The notes under the pieces: model-generated | The model's input: only the letters and a program-made list of their open reading frames with translations | The model's database searches: none | What the model was told of the DNA's origin: nothing | Shown here: piece after piece, positions 6,619 through 14,275 of the stretch | Numbering within the stretch: position 1 is the stretch's first letter | Layout of the letters: each line of letters starts with the position of its first letter | Made by a program: the position numbers and the translations under genes | Source: an uncultured Lachnospiraceae bacterium | Lineage (GTDB): Bacteria > Bacillota > Clostridia > Lachnospirales > Lachnospiraceae | Length of the DNA stretch: 23,208 nt | NCBI GenBank assembly: GCA_910578605.1 | Contig: CAJTQG010000038.1 | Span: 4,321-27,528, forward strand | Reading direction: 5' to 3'

Positions 6619-7426
6619 ACATTCCCTCCTGATCAAATAGCGACAATTGCTTGTCCGGTTCGAAATTCATCCATAAAACTTCCCTGCGTTTTGTGTTTTT
6701 TTGCGAATAACTGTCGATCTCTTCCCGGTGCCACCCTTTTAAGCGGTCGTTATACAGATCGTTGTCGTATCCAGATAGCAGGACAGGCCCTTTGTGCGCT
6801 AAAAGTACGTCGAGAGTATCATTCTGTCCTTTATCTTCGAGCTCGTGACGGTATTGTTTGCCATGTCTGGTGCTTAATACATATGGCGGATCGCCGTATA
6901 TTAGCACGTTGGAAAAATTAAATCTTTGTATGACGTCTACTGCAGGGAGGTTTTCGATCTGAACTCCCCGAAGCCTTTCGGCGGCCTGCATGATCTTATC
7001 GGGGAGATTTGTCCAGTCTTGTGATGCGTATGCTCTTTCCCGGCCCTGTACGTCGTTTTTCCAACCGACTTTTTCGCCGGTTGTTCGAAAGCCATGTCCC
7101 ATATTTAATCGTATATAAAAGTTTACTGCTTTTCCGAGGCTGTCCTCTGGTACCGCCGCAAAGACATCCTCGTACACCTGCCTTGCGTATGGCGTCCAGT
7201 AGATTTCATGCGCCAATCTTTCCGGATCCTTTTTTATCCACTCAAAAAGATTTACTACATTGCCGTCCAGATCGTTGACAGTCTCTATATTTGAGCGTGG
7301 TTTATTAAACAGGACGGCCATACTGCCGGCAAACGGTTCTAAATAACTGTGGTGTTCCGGGAAAAAGCTTATGATCCAGTTTGCGATTGACCATTTACTG
7401 CCGGGATATTTACATATTGCGTGCAT
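6596..7426 (-). CDS. DNA adenine N6-methyltransferase, Dam-like (D12 class)
   Basis: Transfers a methyl group from S-adenosylmethionine to adenine in DNA. The alpha-class motif order is present: motif X/I in 'YPGSKW...YLEPFAGSMAVL' (residues 7-38, EPFAGS 30-35) followed by the target-recognition region and the catalytic DPPY at 179-182. 276 aa is normal for the MethyltransfD12 family. No restriction enzyme gene is adjacent, so it is a solitary phage methylase, probably protecting phage DNA from host restriction or marking it; GATC specificity is possible but not shown. The 49-base gap in front carries a GGCAGCAGGC motif. Confidence 0.88.
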   Translation of the reverse strand: MHAICKYPGSKWSIANWIISFFPEHHSYLEPFAGSMAVLFNKPRSNIETVNDLDGNVVNLFEWIKKDPERLAHEIYWTPYARQVYEDVFAAVPEDSLGKAVNFYIRLNMGHGFRTTGEKVGWKNDVQGRERAYASQDWTNLPDKIMQAAERLRGVQIENLPAVDVIQRFNFSNVLIYGDPPYVLSTRHGKQYRHELEDKGQNDTLDVLLAHKGPVLLSGYDNDLYNDRLKGWHREEIDSYSQKNTKRREVLWMNFEPDKQLSLFDQEGMYEEIDNR

Positions 7427-7475
7427 TATTTTTTTCTCCTGTTCGATCTTTTTACGCCTGCTGCCTCTTCGTCAT

Positions 7476-7691
7476 TTAAAACAAACATAGCTGCCCGTCA
7501 CACTGCTTTTTCTTTGGCTGTTGCGGCCTGTACTCTTTATCTGATCCAAACGCATCTATACCGACATAGGCAAAGCTATGACAGCGGTTTGGTGACTTGG
7601 CGGCGGCCTCACTTATTTCTTTGTTTAACTCGTCACACCAGATACCGTTACCTGTGCAGAGATAAGCACACCACCGGCAGTATTGTTTCAT
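7476..7691 (-). CDS. Cysteine-rich small phage protein (71 aa)
   Basis: Starts at ATG 7691 with a good AAAGGAG and overlaps the DUF551 gene stop by four bases (ATGA type), which fixes this start over longer in-frame ones. The N-terminus CRWCAYLC...WC (Cys 5, 8, 12, 19) and a later Cys/His pair could bind a metal. The C-terminus ends in CDGQLCLF. Similar short Cys-rich proteins sit beside DUF551 genes in Firmicutes prophages; activity unknown. Confidence 0.6.
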   Translation of the reverse strand: MKQYCRWCAYLCTGNGIWCDELNKEISEAAAKSPNRCHSFAYVGIDAFGSDKEYRPQQPKKKQCDGQLCLF

Positions 7692-8137
7692 TTTTTCGGC
7701 TCCTTTGCTTTGTTCTGGCCTGACATCCGCTCTGATATCTCCTGCAGTCGCTTTGTGTGATCCCATGCATACCTCTCCGGTTCGGGCGGCAGGGGGAACG
7801 GCTGCCACATGGTTACTCTGTAAAATGTCTCGTCTCCGTACCAGTGTCCGGCTCCGGCATAAAATAGAGTAGTCGGTTTTTCCGCGTCCTCGATTATGAC
7901 GATATACTTTGTCAGGTCTTCGTCGTTTTTTGGCTCTTCCGGCAGTTTTTGAGATGTCAGAGTCCAACCGTCGTTATATTCCGCTGCTATCTTGTATATG
8001 ATCCCTTCAACGTCGTCCATGGTGAGCGACATAAAGTATTGTGCCTCAAACTCTGTACATCCTTTTTTATCCATTGACAGTGTCTTTTTTGCTCTTTCCC
8101 GCAGGCCGCCTATGATCAGATCGTATATTGTTTTCAT
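7688..8137 (-). CDS. DUF551-domain phage protein
   Basis: 149 aa. The C-terminal half has the DUF551 pattern: 'GWTLTSQKLPEEP' opening strand, a central 'KYIVIIEDAEKPTTLFYAGAGHWYGDETFYRVTMWQPFPLPPEPE', where Trp, 'MWQPFPLPPEP' and the conserved proline cluster are the hallmark. The first 60 residues are a helical extension. DUF551 proteins are very common in phage early regions and have no known biochemical role. ATG 8137 follows the previous gene by 13 bases. Confidence 0.75.
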   Translation of the reverse strand: MKTIYDLIIGGLRERAKKTLSMDKKGCTEFEAQYFMSLTMDDVEGIIYKIAAEYNDGWTLTSQKLPEEPKNDEDLTKYIVIIEDAEKPTTLFYAGAGHWYGDETFYRVTMWQPFPLPPEPERYAWDHTKRLQEISERMSGQNKAKEPKK

Positions 8138-8150
8138 GCGTTTTCTCCTT

Positions 8151-8771
8151 TTATTTGATTCTTACTCTCGCGAAATGATGCCAGAGGTTTGTTTCTTCCT
8201 CATCATCCATGATTGGTTTTCTGGTACCTGCCATAAAATAGCAGGTATTATTTCCCCAGTACACAAAATCTGCTGATGGATCGATTGTAACCGGTCCCAC
8301 CGGCATATCCTCTCCGTTATCCTGATCGACTGCTGACGGATCGATCAGGGAAATACAGGTCTCGCTTACGGCTTTGATAAATTGTATCTCTTTTTCATCC
8401 TGTAAAAACCGGATCAGATCAAATGCCTGCTGTCTTAATAATCTCGTTACCCGGAATCTGCACTCGCATTTTTTAAAAGTGCGGGGTAAATTATAAATAT
8501 CTTTTTGCTCGATTTCATATTGATTTCCCATGTCCTTCATTGCTTTAAATACCTCTCCGCTTTCCGGGAGATCGCCGCATAACTCAACAAGTGCTTCTTT
8601 AACTTCTTTTGGCATTTTGTCTCGATTAAACCAAACTACCCACCACCCCGAGGCAGCATAATAACCTTCTGGCTCTCCTGTGTCACTTTCCGCCATATGT
8701 CCCACTGTAAGTCCGGAACTTTTATAAGCATCTTTTAACATATGTTTTAATACTGATAGTTTAAAAAACAT
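8151..8771 (-). CDS. Phage hypothetical protein (206 aa), next to SSB
   Basis: No family recognised. The start is placed at ATG 8771, six bases after AGAGGGGGG; a TTG at 8792 that overlaps the SSB gene is less likely. The sequence is mixed alpha/beta with an aromatic patch 'YYAASGWWVVWFNRDKMPKEV' near residues 38-58, and a helical 'CECRFRVTRLLRQQAFDLIRFLQ' with one CxC. It sits between SSB and the DUF551 gene, so a role in replication or its control is possible but unsupported by any motif. Confidence 0.6.
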   Translation of the reverse strand: MFFKLSVLKHMLKDAYKSSGLTVGHMAESDTGEPEGYYAASGWWVVWFNRDKMPKEVKEALVELCGDLPESGEVFKAMKDMGNQYEIEQKDIYNLPRTFKKCECRFRVTRLLRQQAFDLIRFLQDEKEIQFIKAVSETCISLIDPSAVDQDNGEDMPVGPVTIDPSADFVYWGNNTCYFMAGTRKPIMDDEEETNLWHHFARVRIK

Positions 8772-8785
8772 TTTCATCCCCCCTC

Positions 8786-9220
8786 TTAACAAAATGGAAG
8801 TTCGTCATCCATATCATCCGGTATATTAATAAAGCCGTCGCTGTCTGCCGGATAGCCGCCTGCTGCCGTCTGACTGTTTTCCGCCTTATAGCTGTTTGAT
8901 GCAGATTTACTCTCTGCAAACTCCTGCTCCTCGATGATAATGTCCGTCGTATATACTCTTACGCCGTCCCTATTGGTATAGCTTCCGGTCTGGATGCGCC
9001 CGGCTACGTTGATCTTGGTTCCCTGGTGGAAGTACTTCTCCGCAAACTCCGCCGCCCTTCCAAACGCCACACAGCTGATAAAATCCGCGCTCTGTCTTTC
9101 CCGGTCATACTTCCGGTCGACGGCGATCGTATATCGCGCTATCATGACTCCACTCTCACCGGTGGAATATCTGATCTCCGGTTCTCTCGTGAGACGGCCG
9201 GATAAAATTACTTTATTCAT
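8786..9220 (-). CDS. ssb: Single-stranded DNA-binding protein
   Basis: Binds and protects single-stranded DNA during replication. The first 105 residues are a complete SSB OB-fold: MNKVILSGRLTREPEIRYS, IARYTIAVDR, ADFISCVAFGRAAEFAEKYFHQGTKINVAGRIQTGSY, VYTTDIIIEE. A flexible linker leads to the acidic tip DDELPFC, which normally ends in ...PF and docks partner proteins; here a Cys follows the Phe, which is unusual. ATG 9220 lies 3 bases past the ParB stop. A rolling-circle-type replicon would need such a protein for the displaced strand. Confidence 0.93.
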   Translation of the reverse strand: MNKVILSGRLTREPEIRYSTGESGVMIARYTIAVDRKYDRERQSADFISCVAFGRAAEFAEKYFHQGTKINVAGRIQTGSYTNRDGVRVYTTDIIIEEQEFAESKSASNSYKAENSQTAAGGYPADSDGFINIPDDMDDELPFC

Positions 9221-9223
9221 TCG

Positions 9224-10936
9224 CTATCTCTCCTTTTTTTGCAGCTCTTTTATAAAATCAATAAGGCTGTTTACTGATGCCGTATTATGTGTGTAGTGTC
9301 TTAGGTACTCAAATGAGTGCGTCTTTTTATATTCCGCGGAAAAGATCATGTGATAGTGGCTATCTGTATAACTTCCATCTTCCCGATTTTTCCAATCCTC
9401 TTTATCTTTTAACCATGGCGGACATGTGTATCTGTATTTAACAGCTATAAGCCTGCTGCCGTCGGAAAAGTCATATTTATAGTATCTGGCCTCTATATTG
9501 GTATCCTCGTACCAGAGGCCCCACGCTTCGACATCCTCAATCCATGCCTTACGCTCATTGTTGTTTTTAAATGCGGGAAGCGGCGGCTGTATGGCATCAG
9601 ATGCTTTTTGTATGGATATATTTTTTCTTCCGGCATCCTTATCCTCATTTATTAACGATATGGCCATGACGCAGTACTCTTCTTCGATTCCTGCAGCATC
9701 ATCAATGATATATGTTATCTGTGCCAAGGTTTTTCTGCCGGTCTCCCTGCCGTTTGCACCCTCTACATATTCAAGGATATCTCCGTTTCTGTATCCCTTT
9801 TCCTTTTTGCCAAGTTCAAAAGATCGTTTTCCGCTTTCTACTTCTTCAAAAAATGTTTTTCCGACCGTGATCCGGTGCGTCTTCGGACCGGCTTCCGACG
9901 GCAGGGTTTTCATCCGTTCTTCGGCTTCCTGGTCTTTAAGTCTTTCAGCTGTCTCACGGTCGATTCTTCTCTGTTCTTCGGTGTACCGTTCTTCTTCCGT
10001 TTTGGGCGTGGTCTTTTTCTCATAAGATGATTCACGGCAGTCTTCATCCTGATCTGTTTCCTGACTATCTTCATGCGCGGATCCTGATTCCTCTGACGCT
10101 TCGCTCTGATCGGCGTCGGACTCACTTGTGTCAGATTCTGACACATTGGCATTTTCCACTGTTTCCGGCTCTTCGGATTCTTCTTCCGGTGCCTCTTCCG
10201 TTACCTCTTTCATACTTTTTATATCTTTATAGGATAGTTCGCCGGAATCTGTGAACTGGCCGTATGCCTCTTTCTGTTCTTCTTCCGTCATCCCGCTCAA
10301 CTCATAGGCTGCAGAAAACGTAAGGCGTTCTTTTTTGAGTTCTTCCCTAAATTCCGGGATGAGATTGTTATTGATACTTTCGATCTGCGCGACTTTGGTC
10401 CTTGATACATTTAACATCTGTGCTATCACATCCCGCAGGCGGCCTGTCTGTAAGTCATACCCTTTTATGTTCTTGCCTGCTGCCTTGATATTTTCCAGAG
10501 ACGCCTTTAACCGCCTTTCTTCCTCGATCATGTCCGACGTGGTCTTGATCCGGTACGCGTTTGCTATGATGATCTCGAGCTGTTCTTCATCCGCGTCCTG
10601 CGGTGCCGTTATCTTACACGTGGCCATCTCAAACTCGCGGTAGCCTTTTGATACGAGTAACTTTAATGCCTCCCATCGTCTCTCTCCGGCGGTAATCCGG
10701 TACTCCCCCTCTTCGCACGGGGCATATACCAACTCAAGGTTTTGTTTGAGGCCGCATATGAGTATATCCCCGGCCAGTTCCTCGATATCTTCAATTTTGT
10801 AAAAATTTAGGCTGTTTCGGTACATTTTAAAGATCGATATGTCTTTTGTCCGGAATCTCGCCCTTGGGGTTATTTCTTCAGTAATCATCTTACTGTTTGC
10901 GTTTAAAGCGTCCGTGACGCTGTAGCCTGTTGCCAT
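9224..10936 (-). CDS. parB: ParB-like protein fused to a DUF3850/ASCH-like domain and a novel C-terminus
   Basis: 570 aa, about twice a usual ParB. Residues 28-120 form the ParB N-domain with the 'ITAGERRWEALKLL' CTP/arginine box (81-94). A helix-turn-helix follows at about 165-190 (RDVIAQMLNVSRTKVAQIESI). Residues 245-300 are an acidic Ser/Glu/Asp linker, then a charged helix to 345. Residues 353-428 match DUF3850 (HRITVGKTFFEEVESGKRSFELGKKEKGYRNGDIL), an ASCH/PUA-like fold that may bind nucleotides or RNA. Residues 455-570 are not recognised (WGLWYEDTN..., SHYHMIF). It follows parA by 25 bases. It probably partitions the phage DNA when extrachromosomal; other roles of the tail are unknown. 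Confidence 0.85.
   Translation of the reverse strand: MATGYSVTDALNANSKMITEEITPRARFRTKDISIFKMYRNSLNFYKIEDIEELAGDILICGLKQNLELVYAPCEEGEYRITAGERRWEALKLLVSKGYREFEMATCKITAPQDADEEQLEIIIANAYRIKTTSDMIEEERRLKASLENIKAAGKNIKGYDLQTGRLRDVIAQMLNVSRTKVAQIESINNNLIPEFREELKKERLTFSAAYELSGMTEEEQKEAYGQFTDSGELSYKDIKSMKEVTEEAPEEESEEPETVENANVSESDTSESDADQSEASEESGSAHEDSQETDQDEDCRESSYEKKTTPKTEEERYTEEQRRIDRETAERLKDQEAEERMKTLPSEAGPKTHRITVGKTFFEEVESGKRSFELGKKEKGYRNGDILEYVEGANGRETGRKTLAQITYIIDDAAGIEEEYCVMAISLINEDKDAGRKNISIQKASDAIQPPLPAFKNNNERKAWIEDVEAWGLWYEDTNIEARYYKYDFSDGSRLIAVKYRYTCPPWLKDKEDWKNREDGSYTDSHYHMIFSAEYKKTHSFEYLRHYTHNTASVNSLIDFIKELQKKER
10127..10145. repeat. Perfect 19-bp palindrome inside parB, candidate parS-like site
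   Basis: TGTGTCAGATTCTGACACA is a 9-1-9 perfect inverted repeat in the acidic-linker part of parB. The same 11-mer TGTGTCAGATT recurs at 15341-15351 upstream of rep, with a 10-of-11 match at 14136-14146 and inverted partial copies at 15211-15220 and 15390-15398. ParB proteins bind palindromes, and Bacillus subtilis has a parS inside its parB homologue spo0J, so this is a sensible parS candidate. The repetitive Ser/Glu/Asp coding could have produced part of it by chance. Confidence 0.45.
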
Positions 10937-10961
10937 TCCTTTCCTCTCCTTCCGCCTTTCT

Positions 10962-11732
10962 TTACTCTTTCAATAATTCTTCCGTCACCCGCCTGTAATC
11001 CTGTGATACGATACAGTTTTTAGCAAAAGCCGGTACCGGCATCATAGCAATTGTTGATTTTTCCGTGATAACTGATCTGCGTACTGCTGTCTCAAAGACG
11101 TCAAAACCTGACTCTGCCCTCATCCAGTTTTCAAACTCCAATGACGTTTTATTTTTCTGGCGCATGGTAAGCAGCACCTTGATCCGCAGGAGCTGGTTAA
11201 AGCAGCGCAAATCCTCGATCTGCTCCTGTAAGTTATGTACCGCCTCGTTTTCGTATCCTCCTACCTTTACCGGCGCTATGATCAGGTCGGATGCGATCAG
11301 GATATTGATAACTACCATGTCGAACAGACGGCCACAATCACAAATACAATAATCATAAGCATCCCTCACCTCTGACAAAGCGTGGCGGAATAAAGTGATC
11401 TGCTTGTTGTCCTGTCTGGCCATGAGGTCCATGTCTGTTTTCATCAGGTATCCGTTTGCCGTGATAATATCGATATGCGGGTATTCTGTTGTCTGTATGT
11501 ATGTGCTTGTCCGATAGCTTTCTTCGGTTCCGCTGTGACGGCCGAGCAGTTCGCTCATTCCGATCCCTTCCGGTTCGTAACGTCTAAATGTCTTTGATGT
11601 ATCTCCCTGGGGATCCCCGTCAACTATGAGCACTCTCTTTCCATGTTCTTCGCCCAACATGTAGGCTATGGCGTCGGATGTGGTTGTTTTTCCGATCCCG
11701 CCTTTGGGCGACATTACTGCAATAACTTTCAT
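10962..11732 (-). CDS. parA: ParA-type partition ATPase
   Basis: Walker-type ATPase that positions plasmid or phage DNA together with ParB. The deviant Walker A MSPKGGIGKTTTS is at residues 7-19; Walker A' VLIVDGDPQGDTSKTF follows at about 34-49; Walker B is 'YDYCICDCGR'. At 256 aa with no N-terminal helix-turn-helix, it is of the short Soj/type Ib kind, which relies on ParB to bind DNA. ATG 11732 has GGGAGAGGA upstream. The gene pair parA-parB is complete, which in an integrating phage implies a stage of stable extrachromosomal existence or a different segregation role. Confidence 0.92.
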   Translation of the reverse strand: MKVIAVMSPKGGIGKTTTSDAIAYMLGEEHGKRVLIVDGDPQGDTSKTFRRYEPEGIGMSELLGRHSGTEESYRTSTYIQTTEYPHIDIITANGYLMKTDMDLMARQDNKQITLFRHALSEVRDAYDYCICDCGRLFDMVVINILIASDLIIAPVKVGGYENEAVHNLQEQIEDLRCFNQLLRIKVLLTMRQKNKTSLEFENWMRAESGFDVFETAVRRSVITEKSTIAMMPVPAFAKNCIVSQDYRRVTEELLKE

Positions 11733-11755
11733 TTTGATCCTCTCCCTCTTTTTGT

Positions 11756-11875
11756 TTATTTATGGCATCCGCACCGGGACATGGTCATTTCTTTTCCGGT
11801 GCCGTACAGTATGTAAATAAATCCGACTATAATGACCAGTGTGATAATGCCTGCTGCCCTGATGATTTTTTTCAT
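11756..11875 (-). CDS. Small single-span membrane protein (39 aa)
   Basis: MKKIIRAAGIITLVIIVGFI then YILYGTGKEMTMSRCGCHK: a basic start, one hydrophobic helix (about residues 7-24) and a short tail with a CGC motif. ATG 11875 lies four bases past the methylase stop and has AGGAAGGA upstream; the longer in-frame ORF is not supported by a ribosome site. A GGCAGCAGGC motif overlaps codons for RAAG. Function unknown; a membrane-acting phage peptide. Confidence 0.6.
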   Translation of the reverse strand: MKKIIRAAGIITLVIIVGFIYILYGTGKEMTMSRCGCHK

Positions 11876-11879
11876 GCGC

Positions 11880-12830
11880 TTATCCTTCCTGCGTATCAAA
11901 TATGGATATCTGATTATCTTTGTCAAATACAAGCATCTCATCTTTTGCCCTCTGGTAAGATGTGCGGTCAATCTCAAATCCGTATGCACTCCTGCCTAAT
12001 TCGACAGCCGCCCGAAGCGTCGTGCCGCTTCCGCAACAAGGGTCTACAACAACATCCCCCTCATCTGTAAATATCTCAATCAGCTGCTTTAATACGGATA
12101 CCGGCTTTTGTGTAGGGTGGATTTTCGGTATTTCTTTTCCGTCACGCTCCCAGAAGAAGTATGTGCCGTTGTTATAATACGTCCTGCCCCATTCTTCTTC
12201 CGGACCGCCGTTAAACCAGTTAAAGATCATCTTTCCGGTGTTTGGTATATTTTTTCCGTTTTCGTCCGTCTGTACGCCGTTTCTAAATTTGGGCAGACGG
12301 CCGCGGTATAACAGCAGGGCATATTCCGTAGCACCCACAATGCGCATATTTGCTTTTAATACCTGCGGACTGTAATTTTTGCAGAATATCAGCGGTATGT
12401 AGTGGATAAATCCATGTTTCGCTGCCGCGCTTATAAGCGTTTGTATCTGCTCAAAACTGCAGAATACGATCATGCAGGGGGAATTGCTGCTCCTGCCTCT
12501 CGGTACCGGCTTTGTATCGTCCTTTTTAAGCATCTTTGAGCAAAAATGGAAATACTCGTAAAGATTAAAATTAAAGTCCGAGTTAAACGCCGCCTTGCCT
12601 GCAAGTCTGCTCTCGCCGTTTTTATTATCGCCGCCAATATACCATGACGGATTTGATCCGTAAAAGTTGGTTCCTACGTTGTACGGAACGTCGGCTATGA
12701 TAAGCTGTGCCGGCGGTATAGCGTACTTTTTATAGTTTTGCATGTTGTCTCTGTATATCTTGCATTCGATCTTCTTTTTTCTTTGTTCCATTTTCCCTGA
12801 TTGGAGTAAATCATGATTTTCTGTGCGCAC
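11880..12830 (-). CDS. DNA methyltransferase, beta class (N6-adenine or N4-cytosine)
   Basis: Solitary phage methylase. The beta-class order is clear: catalytic motif IV near the N-terminus (IIADVPYNVG, residues 44-53), a target-recognition region in the middle, 'HPTQKP' at 238-243, and the AdoMet motif I 'VVDPCCGSGTT' at 261-271. The catalytic tetrapeptide reads DVPY rather than DPPY or SPPY, an unusual second position. The start is GTG 12830, behind GGAGGACGGAGG; an ATG at residue 14 is possible. No partner nuclease adjoins it apart from the VRR-NUC gene 280 bases upstream. Specificity cannot be read from sequence. Confidence 0.85.
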   Translation of the reverse strand: MRTENHDLLQSGKMEQRKKKIECKIYRDNMQNYKKYAIPPAQLIIADVPYNVGTNFYGSNPSWYIGGDNKNGESRLAGKAAFNSDFNFNLYEYFHFCSKMLKKDDTKPVPRGRSSNSPCMIVFCSFEQIQTLISAAAKHGFIHYIPLIFCKNYSPQVLKANMRIVGATEYALLLYRGRLPKFRNGVQTDENGKNIPNTGKMIFNWFNGGPEEEWGRTYYNNGTYFFWERDGKEIPKIHPTQKPVSVLKQLIEIFTDEGDVVVDPCCGSGTTLRAAVELGRSAYGFEIDRTSYQRAKDEMLVFDKDNQISIFDTQEG

Positions 12831-12859
12831 AAACCTCCGTCCTCCAATCTTAAATTTTT

Positions 12860-13114
12860 TTATGTAGATAATTCTTTTTTTTCCGGGTGCCCGAATATTT
12901 TTTCATATTCTGTTATCAGGCCGTGGTCTGTCATAAAAAAAAGCTTGTACCAGTAGTTTCCCTCGGAATCCTCATAGAGCGAATAAACTCTTTCCCCTCT
13001 CTGCACCATGCCGATCTGCTCAACGGATAGGTACTCTTTTTCCCAACCCGCCCGGTTCTCATAGCTGTATGCAGACTTCATGCAGATTTCGAGCTGTCTC
13101 TGCGTATACATCAC
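12860..13114 (-). CDS. Small phage protein (84 aa), unknown
   Basis: Overlaps the VRR-NUC gene end by four bases, so it is coupled to it. The sequence (MMYTQRQLEICMKSAYSYENRAG...VEQIGMVQRGERVYSLYEDSEGNYWYKLFFM) has a helical start and a beta-rich centre that could be a small SH3- or PH-like fold; no motif is diagnostic. It may assist the nuclease or the methylase that follows. Called on frame, overlap and ribosome site. Confidence 0.6.
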   Translation of the reverse strand: MMYTQRQLEICMKSAYSYENRAGWEKEYLSVEQIGMVQRGERVYSLYEDSEGNYWYKLFFMTDHGLITEYEKIFGHPEKKELST

Positions 13115-13605
13115 GCACCGCCTTTTCCGGTGCCTTTGTCCTTTAAGATGCTGTTGTTTGTGATGCTCATGCTGTCACATCTGGCATCTGCCGCCTCACA
13201 GATTTTTTTGTACTTTTCTCCCTGTGCCATGCCCGGCAGATTTAAGTATTCTGCGATAACGCCGATTGCAAGCTCTGCAGAGTAGCATGTGGCTACAAAA
13301 TGCCCTGCGGCGGCCATGTCTTTTAAAAATTCTTTCTGTGTCTCCTGCTGTTTGTTGGCGCCGTATTTCATCTCGATATATAGTCCGCAGTAGATTCCCC
13401 GCGGATACGGCAGACATAAATCGGCAACTCCTGCTTTTACTCCCATTTGTTTTAGTTTGATTGCTTCAAGCCGGTTCCTGCTGCCGCCATTCGGGCAATG
13501 ATGCAACCATTTAAGTTCTGGGTATCTGCTTTCGTTATATTGCGCCCACTGCATGACTGCTGCTTGTTCGGTGTCTTCGCTCCGCGCTGCATATCTCATG
13601 TTCAT
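13111..13605 (-). CDS. VRR-NUC domain nuclease
   Basis: Member of the PD-(D/E)xK superfamily VRR-NUC group, known as structure-specific or single-strand nucleases in phages and in FAN1. Residues 10-100 hold the signature: E13 in 'EDTEQAAVMQW', 'HCPNGGSRNRLEAIKLKQMGVKAGVADLCLP' with D62, 'YIEMKYG' with E78 and K80, and Q90 in 'QKEFLKDM'. The remaining 60 residues are a helical tail. Likely acts on replication or recombination intermediates in this operon. Starts ATG 13605, 28 bases past the SleB-like gene. Confidence 0.88.
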   Translation of the reverse strand: MNMRYAARSEDTEQAAVMQWAQYNESRYPELKWLHHCPNGGSRNRLEAIKLKQMGVKAGVADLCLPYPRGIYCGLYIEMKYGANKQQETQKEFLKDMAAAGHFVATCYSAELAIGVIAEYLNLPGMAQGEKYKKICEAADARCDSMSITNNSILKDKGTGKGGA

Positions 13606-13633
13606 TGATTTTCACCCCGTTTCTTTTTGTTTT

Positions 13634-14275
13634 TTATTCTGTGCTAAAGTAATGATTCCCGATCGTTATATATGGCGTGCCGAATGTGTGAAAGCTTCCT
13701 TCCCTGAAATATACGACCGTCCCGGGGAATATCCTCTCATTGAGGGCATCCTGTACCGCCTCCATACACTCATCATCTAACGGAGCCGCCATGACCGCAC
13801 CGTTTTCCCATGAGGTAAACGCTCCCTTGTCACTGATCACGCCCTCTATCGTATCCGGAAAGTTTGCTGACTCTGCACGGTTGAGGATCACCTCTGCCAC
13901 GGCCACCTGTCCGTTGTACGCTTCTGTCTTTGCCTCCGCATAAACCGTTTTTGCCATAAGGTCAAAATCAGCCATGGATATGTATGTTATACTCTCTCTG
14001 CCGTATACCGCGATCATTCCCTCAATCTGCGGTTTTACCCAGGACTCAAACTCACTCTTTGCCGCCTGGATCCGGATATCCTGCTGACATGTGCCTGCTG
14101 CCCTGACGGCATGCATCTTTATGACTGGTGCTGACTGTGTCAGATATCTCCCGCCGGTTCCCGGACTGGCCCCCCTGACTGCCGCATGTGCTGTATGTAC
14201 AGTCATGATCAGGATAAGTGTAAGGGAGAGTGTTATACCTGTATGGTTATATTTCTTTGCCTTTTTCCGTTCCAT
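13634..14275 (-). CDS. Secreted SleB-like cell wall hydrolase
   Basis: 213 aa. Residues 1-30 (MERKKAKKYNHTGITLSLTL then ILIMTVHTAHA) are a classic signal peptide with an AHA cleavage site. Residues 100-213 are the Hydrolase_2 (SleB/CwlJ) domain: 'LMAKTVYAEAKTEAYNGQVAVAEVILNRAES', with the catalytic Glu of YAEA, through 'GNHYFSTE'. Such enzymes cut peptidoglycan. ATG 14275 has AAAGGAG and overlaps the Rep gene by 29 bases. Its place inside the replication module rather than beside lysis genes is odd; it may loosen the wall for DNA transfer or act at the cell surface. Function beyond hydrolysis is inferred. Confidence 0.82.
   Translation of the reverse strand: MERKKAKKYNHTGITLSLTLILIMTVHTAHAAVRGASPGTGGRYLTQSAPVIKMHAVRAAGTCQQDIRIQAAKSEFESWVKPQIEGMIAVYGRESITYISMADFDLMAKTVYAEAKTEAYNGQVAVAEVILNRAESANFPDTIEGVISDKGAFTSWENGAVMAAPLDDECMEAVQDALNERIFPGTVVYFREGSFHTFGTPYITIGNHYFSTE

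Larger units (their letters stand above)
2285..14102 (+). repeat. Dispersed oriented 10-mer GCCTGCTGCC (nine exact copies)
   Basis: Exact copies start at 2285, 4030, 5480, 7456, 8858, 9451, 10475, 11849 and 14093, all on the + strand, mostly 1-2 kb apart. The 9-mer CCTGCTGCC adds 1500, 13477 and 15773. No copy on the opposite strand was found by eye. Copies fall in different reading frames (encoding AAG, GSR or GQQA) and in two gaps, so the signal is in the DNA. A Chi-like, single-strand initiation or partition signal are options. Confidence 0.7.

Noticed and set aside
9498..10025. Rightward 175-codon frame antisense to parB
   Set aside because: Low-complexity Ser-rich product typical of the reverse strand of an acidic coding region; no ribosome site.
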